Assembly (NCBI GenBank): GCA_021399405.1
Contig: JAAFKL010000269.1
Span: 1 to 21,160, forward strand
Direction of reading: 5' to 3'
From: Candidatus Heimdallarchaeota archaeon
GTDB taxonomy: Archaea > Asgardarchaeota > Heimdallarchaeia > Heimdallarchaeales > Kariarchaeaceae
DNA length: 21,160 nt
The notes beneath the pieces were generated by a model. It ran no database searches and was not told the origin of the DNA. It worked only from the letters and a program-made list of their open reading frames with translations. The position numbers and the translations under genes are program-made. Of this stretch, positions 17,188-21,160 are shown piece by piece; position 1 is the first letter of the stretch; every line of letters starts with the position of its first letter.

Positions 17188-17492
17188 TTCTTGGTCATGG
17201 GTTATTCGAAGTCACACCTCTAAAGTATCTGCTATTCCAATATTGGCTTTTAAATTATAAAATGGTTTGTTGACCCCTGTGCGAATCGATTTTATCTATA
17301 AAGATAAAACACAAATTTCTATCTTTATTCAATCTTATCACTTTGATAGAAATATCTCTATTAATTATGTATCAAACTTTGAATGTATCATATGATCCAT
17401 TTAAGCAGCTATAAAATTGATTATTCTATTTGGGGTGACCTAGGTAGATATTCTAATATATATTGATTATCAAATTTGCTTTTGATTAAATC
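17188..17492. promoter_or_regulatory. Divergent intergenic region with interlocking inverted repeats
   Basis: No gene is seen. TTTTATCT (17290-17297) and AGATAAAA (17302-17309) form a perfect inverted repeat with a 4-base spacer. ATAAAGATA (17298-17306) is inverted again as TATCTTTAT (17320-17328). TTTCTATC (17316-17323) pairs with GATAGAAA (17345-17352). The shared core TATCT/AGATA suggests operator sites between the divergent TPR and longin-like genes. A TATA-like TAATATATATTG (17455-17466) lies about 30 bases before the longin-like start. In AT-rich DNA some of this could arise by chance. Confidence 0.4.
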
Positions 17493-17990
17493 TTGATTAG
17501 ACATCTTCTGTTTCTACATCCTTCTGGAGTACCATTATTTACAAGTAGTTTTGAAAAAGGGATAGATTGTTGTAGTGATGAACACAAACATCACAGTGCA
17601 GTTATTGAAAAATCCACTTTGTTTAGTAGTTTTTTAACAAGTATAACTATGCTGGCAGGCGAATTTGGAGGGAATTTAAGGCATTTGAAACTTGGACAAT
17701 GGGATGTTTTTGTAGAAACACAAGAAAAATTAACCGGAGTTATTCTTACAAATCCTTCAGATGATCATGCAATTCATGATACGTATACTGAGGCACTAAC
17801 TGAAATATGTTCTGAGTTTATAATAACATATGAAACAGACCTTGATCAATGGAATGGAGAAATAAGTAAATTCAATTCATTTGTGGATATAGTCAATAAT
17901 CATGAGATTATTGGTATTGACTCTGCTAATGTTGAATTATGTGTTTCCTGCTTAGAAGTAGTAAGTAAGGCAATTGACAAACTGAATTAA
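17493..17990 (+). CDS. Longin-like domain protein, probable small-GTPase system component
   Basis: This 165-residue protein opens with a hydrophobic strand and the turn LFLHPSGVPLFTSSF. A helix and a strand pair follow: LTSITMLAGEFGG, HLKLGQWDVFVET, KLTGVILTNPSD. A long helix then runs through the ALTEICSEFI segment. That order fits the longin/roadblock fold. Such domains are numerous in Asgard archaea and in eukaryotes bind or regulate small GTPases and vesicle-trafficking machinery. No GTPase gene is in the window. The TTG start has no Shine-Dalgarno but a TATA-like box about 30 bases upstream, fitting a leaderless message. The fold call rests on pattern only, with no diagnostic catalytic residue. 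A roadblock/LC7 domain is the main alternative. Confidence 0.6.
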   Translation: MIRHLLFLHPSGVPLFTSSFEKGIDCCSDEHKHHSAVIEKSTLFSSFLTSITMLAGEFGGNLRHLKLGQWDVFVETQEKLTGVILTNPSDDHAIHDTYTEALTEICSEFIITYETDLDQWNGEISKFNSFVDIVNNHEIIGIDSANVELCVSCLEVVSKAIDKLN

Positions 17991-18060
17991 TAATTTTAAT
18001 TAATATTCAATGCTGAGAGGGAAAAGAAATCAAGTAAATTCATTCGTTGGCGGCGTAGAA

Positions 18061-18070
18061 TTTTTAAACA
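18061..18070 (+). promoter_or_regulatory. TATA-like box of the secreted-protein gene
   Basis: TTTTTAAACA is centred about 25 bases before the ATG at 18090, a spacing that suits a leaderless archaeal transcript. It may also drive the winged-helix gene downstream. Confidence 0.45.
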
Positions 18071-18089
18071 CAAGCTTTTTCATAATGTT

Positions 18090-18638
18090 ATGCATTTAAA
18101 TAATGCTAACAAGATTCTCAAATCCTTAATGATAGTTTTATTGCTGTTTTCTGTTACGCAAATAAATTTGACTTCAGCAACTGATGATAAAGATCGTATT
18201 CTTGGGTATGAGAAGGATAAATCTAATAATAATCCAAATAATCCTATTGATAGTTCCGAACCCGTTAATGCAATTGTTACCAATATCATCTCTGCAATAT
18301 ACGAAGATTCAGATAACGATGGGTTTGAAGATGATGTTTATGCATCGATCTCATTTGAAACAAACTTTAAGCATCCAAAAATTAAAATATACATCACTTT
18401 AACCCTTATACTTCCTTCAGGTTTAACATTTTATTATGAAATTGAAGAAGAGGCCCAGAATATTGATTTAATAGTTAATTTTTATTTTATTAATCATGCA
18501 ATAGAACCTGGATGGTATGAATTGATTGTTACGGCTGCTACAGGGGATATGATTGATCTTGGACAAATATCAACTGATTCTCTTATTTTTGATCCCCCAG
18601 GCGGCGGTGGTGGTGGAGATCTTTCCATTTATCGTTAA
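18090..18638 (+). CDS. Secreted protein with calcium-loop motif and Gly-rich C terminus
   Basis: This 182-residue protein begins with a signal peptide: a Lys-containing N region, the hydrophobic core MIVLLLFSV near residues 14-22, and a likely cut near residue 30 (TSA). A polar Asn/Asp-rich linker follows. DSDNDGFEDD at 73-82 is a DxDxDG loop like those binding calcium in thrombospondin type 3 and dockerin repeats. The rest is beta-rich, resembling an extracellular beta-sandwich. The end is PPGGGGGGDLSIYR. It lies 16 bases before the regulator gene on the same strand and may share its transcript. The ligand is unknown. Export and the calcium-like loop are readable in the sequence; calcium binding itself is inferred. 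Confidence 0.72.
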   Translation: MHLNNANKILKSLMIVLLLFSVTQINLTSATDDKDRILGYEKDKSNNNPNNPIDSSEPVNAIVTNIISAIYEDSDNDGFEDDVYASISFETNFKHPKIKIYITLTLILPSGLTFYYEIEEEAQNIDLIVNFYFINHAIEPGWYELIVTAATGDMIDLGQISTDSLIFDPPGGGGGGDLSIYR

Positions 18639-18654
18639 TTTAAGTTGAAGTAAT

Positions 18655-19818
18655 ATGACGAAGATGAGTAAATACCGGGATTTAATCTTGTATTTACAGT
18701 CGAAACCATTAGCAAGTAATAATGACTTGGCGAATGCAACAGGTTTAACTTTACCAACAATTAGGAAATATTTGCAATATCTCAGAGATAACCAACCTGA
18801 ACCTGTGATAATAGGTACATATGGTGAAGTTGATCGGCTTAAATTGGGTTTAGAATTTTCTTATTATTTTATTAATATCGAACCTGATAAAACTATACAA
18901 GAAAAACTCTTTCAGATTGCGGATCTTCATCCCTATACCAATTATCAAAGTTTATGTTATGGTGGTACAAATGGATTTTTAATTAGATTCTTAAACCCAA
19001 GAGGTGAATCTAAATCAATTGACGAACTGTGGAGTAAATTGAGATCACATCTTCATATAACAAAAGTAAATAAGTATATAGAGGGTAAAGAAAATTTTTC
19101 GACCGAACTGAATTTCAAGTTTTGGAAGTCAAACCGGTGGGATTTCAGTGTTGATGATTGGTTAAATGATTCTGATAGTGTTGAATTCGATTCAGGTTAT
19201 GGTAAAGATACAAGTCAGAGTATTTTAGATAAAATTAATATGCCACAAATGATAACATTGAGAGAACTCTCAATTAATGCTCGAAGGAAACAATCTCAAA
19301 TCATGGCAGATATTCAGAAAGATAATTTGTATACAAAAAATGAAAAACAATTTTTTGATGATAAAAAACAAAGAAATGTCTCTCGTTATTATGAATTTAT
19401 AGATAATAATCAAATGATGAAGTCTTATCAATTACGATATAATCGTAAAATGCTAAATATTTACAACCAAATATGTTTAACTGGAAAAATGACAAGGAAA
19501 AACAAAGAAATCGTTAAAAGAGCTTATCTAAACAAAAATAATACTCTTCCATTTGGATCTAGAATCTCATTTAACCAAGGTAGTTATGTTTGGTCGCTGT
19601 CTGTACCACACGAACAGATAACAGAATTCTTGCGAATTGGTTACGATCTTTCTTCAGAATTTAAAATGGTTATTTTGGACAACGGACTGCAGTATTCCAG
19701 AATTTACCCTATATGGCACAGAAACTTTATCGAAGACGAAAATCAAAATGCATGGCGAGTAGATCGATCTTGGATGGTTGAAGAACCCATTCAGTCAGTA
19801 ATAGGAGAAAACAACTGA
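18655..19818 (+). CDS. Lrp-like winged-helix transcription regulator with long C-terminal extension
   Basis: This 387-residue protein starts with a helix-turn-helix (about 7-50): LILYLQSKPLASNNDLANATGL followed by TLPTIRKYLQYLRD as recognition helix. Next, YYFINIEPD (70-78) to LWSKLRSHLHI (about 124-134) resembles the alpha/beta effector module of Lrp/AsnC regulators. The remaining 240 residues are longer than in classical Lrp proteins and unrecognised. They include basic helices around 240-290. The likely role is a DNA-binding regulator, with the target unknown. An alternative ATG lies three codons downstream (18664). The gene starts 16 bases after the secreted-protein gene, so co-transcription is likely. 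DNA binding is well supported; the Lrp comparison is moderate. Confidence 0.75.
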   Translation: MTKMSKYRDLILYLQSKPLASNNDLANATGLTLPTIRKYLQYLRDNQPEPVIIGTYGEVDRLKLGLEFSYYFINIEPDKTIQEKLFQIADLHPYTNYQSLCYGGTNGFLIRFLNPRGESKSIDELWSKLRSHLHITKVNKYIEGKENFSTELNFKFWKSNRWDFSVDDWLNDSDSVEFDSGYGKDTSQSILDKINMPQMITLRELSINARRKQSQIMADIQKDNLYTKNEKQFFDDKKQRNVSRYYEFIDNNQMMKSYQLRYNRKMLNIYNQICLTGKMTRKNKEIVKRAYLNKNNTLPFGSRISFNQGSYVWSLSVPHEQITEFLRIGYDLSSEFKMVILDNGLQYSRIYPIWHRNFIEDENQNAWRVDRSWMVEEPIQSVIGENN

Positions 19819-19824
19819 AATCAA

Positions 19825-20688
19825 TTAATTTGATTTCAAATATTCTTTAGGCACATTTTGGATATACTCAATTAATTCGGAAAATCCGAATCTTGATTTT
19901 TCCTTCCCAGCATCAATTTCTAAAAATTTTTGATAGAGATCAGTGGCATGATAAATTTGTGCTCTAGTGATAAAGATCGCTTCAGGGAGTGTGAAAGAGA
20001 TATAGGCAATTATTAGCACAGCAACTAAGATTAATGAATCAGCCACAACAAATAATGATTCAAAACCTATTCCAAGTAAAGCATAAAATAAATAGGATAA
20101 CCAAGCGCCCAACCACAATCTTCGAGCTCTAACGATACGATTTGTCGGGTTAATAATATCAGATGTTAAATACGAATATATCGTTATAATCAAGGTGAAA
20201 ATCAAGTAGAGATACCATATTTGATTAAAAGAAGATGAAGAAATTATCGTATCATCAATTTTCCACCCTGCACCATTTGGATGAGTTCCTGATAAGGTAC
20301 GTGGAAGTTCAATAAGGATAACACGTGCCCTCTCGGGTTGTCCGAAGGTTTCATAAAAAATGTAAGTAAAAATCTGAAACAAGTACCATATAATTCCAAC
20401 AAAGAAGAGTAGATTAGGTCGCTTTTCCCATTTTAATTTTATTGCATGAAGAAATAACACCAACGTTGATGTAGTTATCAAAGCATGAGAAATTACAACG
20501 AGGTATAATTCGCCTCGTTCTGCATTTAAGCTTATGACAAATAATCCTAAGCCACCAAGAATAAAGAAAAGGGCAAAATAAAGATAATCTACCATCCTTG
20601 TTTTGAGATAATTTCGTAATAGGACTGTTGAAGGTAATATGAGCACGATAGTTGAAATAATATCTATGATAGAGATTGTTTCTGCCAT
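19825..20688 (-). CDS. Seven-helix membrane protein
   Basis: This 287-residue protein has about seven hydrophobic segments, near residues 7-24, 36-53, 62-80, 92-112, 155-175, 190-210 and 214-236. A hydrophilic loop of about 40 residues lies between helices 4 and 5. The cytosolic-looking tail of about 45 residues is charged. The arrangement resembles seven-helix sensor modules of archaeal signalling proteins, but no kinase or other output domain is attached. I cannot name a family. The ATG start is preceded by a TATA-like GTTTAAAATT (20710-20719 on the minus strand), about 26 bases upstream. Confidence 0.75.
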   Translation of the reverse strand: MAETISIIDIISTIVLILPSTVLLRNYLKTRMVDYLYFALFFILGGLGLFVISLNAERGELYLVVISHALITTSTLVLFLHAIKLKWEKRPNLLFFVGIIWYLFQIFTYIFYETFGQPERARVILIELPRTLSGTHPNGAGWKIDDTIISSSSFNQIWYLYLIFTLIITIYSYLTSDIINPTNRIVRARRLWLGAWLSYLFYALLGIGFESLFVVADSLILVAVLIIAYISFTLPEAIFITRAQIYHATDLYQKFLEIDAGKEKSRFGFSELIEYIQNVPKEYLKSN

Positions 20689-20709
20689 TAATTTTTATTA
20701 ATAGGGTCG

Positions 20710-20719
20710 TAATTTTAAA
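20710..20719 (-). promoter_or_regulatory. TATA-like box of the membrane-protein gene
   Basis: The minus strand reads GTTTAAAATT, centred about 26 bases before the ATG at 20688, consistent with a leaderless start. Confidence 0.45.
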
Positions 20720-21051
20720 CAATTTGCACATCAAAAAAAATTTAGTGATATTATAATGTTGAATTACTATAAATTCAATATTAACCATTAATTGTTTTTT
20801 CGTATAGGTCAAGCTAAACGCAATTGTGGCCATCAAATACTATTGATGGTTCCTTTGAAATTAATACAGGATATTTATGGAACCTTCATATTACCTTTGT
20901 CGCATTTGAAATACACTATAATTATTTACATTAATATCCAATCCTTGAAGAACCAATTATTAATTATTGTAAATATTTACTTAATTCACTTTATCTTTAA
21001 AAATAAATTAAATTTTGTATGAAATTGAGGATATGAATTTAATTACAATAG
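20720..21051. other. AT-rich gene-free stretch with one hairpin
   Basis: No convincing coding frame is seen. A perfect 7-bp inverted repeat, CCATCAA (20830-20836) with TTGATGG (20843-20849), has a 6-base loop. It overlaps a second inverted pair, GGTTCC (20848-20853) with GGAACC (20879-20884), so the two could be alternative structures. Otherwise the region is low-complexity AT sequence. Confidence 0.35.
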
Positions 21052-21159
21052 TTAAAAATCTACCAATCCGAGGTAAGATCGATCGATCTGCGGTGACCTA
21101 GTTTCTGAACCAACTTTTTGACCACCGAATCGCCCATTTTTCAAAAGATTCTTAAAATG
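21052..21159 (-). CDS. Possible C-terminal end of a gene running off the right edge
   Basis: On the minus strand one frame is open for about 35 codons from the edge to a TAA at 21052-21054. The sequence is richer in G and C than the preceding 350 bases, as expected for coding DNA here. The peptide (…NGRFGGQKVGSETRSPQ…) matches nothing I recognise. It could also be a non-coding element. The call is weak. Confidence 0.25.
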   Translation of the reverse strand, partial: HFKNLLKNGRFGGQKVGSETRSPQIDRSYLGLVDF

Positions 21160-21160
21160 C

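Noticed and set aside
20414..20836. 140-codon open frame antisense to and upstream of the membrane-protein gene
   Set aside because: Composition and overlap with the well-supported seven-helix gene mark it as a frame shadow.
17436..21103. Shared 10-mer GGTGACCTAG at 17436 and 21094
   Set aside because: Too short and without further similarity on either side; probably chance.

Overview
This AT-rich window looks archaeal, most probably from an Asgard archaeon. TATA-like boxes sit about 25-35 bases before several first genes. Leaderless-looking GTG/TTG starts occur at first genes, while strong Shine-Dalgarno sequences sit before starts inside an operon. There is also a small longin-like protein, a long TPR protein and a large winged-helix regulator. 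The lineage is inferred; no rRNA or other phylogenetic marker is present.

Positions 1-6182 (+) hold three genes joined by 4-base stop/start overlaps: a 998-residue alpha-helical (HEAT-like) protein, a 560-residue protein with a C-terminal SWIM zinc finger, and a retron-like reverse transcriptase with a long basic N-terminal extension. A WD40-like beta-propeller protein (6184-8679, -) ends one base from the RT stop. From about 8800 to 9087 lies a GC-rich, hairpin-rich, apparently non-coding stretch ending in T7, the best candidate for a structured RNA. A NYN-domain protein (9385-10023, +) and an orphan N6-adenine DNA methyltransferase (10020-11936, -) follow, with overlapping stop codons. This left half reads as an accessory, possibly defence-related, island.

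The right half is more ordinary. It has an M1 aminopeptidase (-), divergent from an MTH1-like Nudix hydrolase (+), then a four-CxxC zinc-ribbon protein (-), a TPR protein (-), a longin-like protein (+), a secreted protein with a calcium-loop motif (+), an Lrp-like winged-helix regulator (+) and a seven-helix membrane protein (-). A GC-richer open frame runs off the right edge.

The most interesting proposal is that HEAT-like + SWIM + RT, perhaps with the propeller protein and the structured RNA, form one reverse-transcriptase-based system. Its SWIM component resembles SWIM proteins known from bacterial MoxR-vWA conflict systems. The physical linkage is seen directly; the function is inferred.
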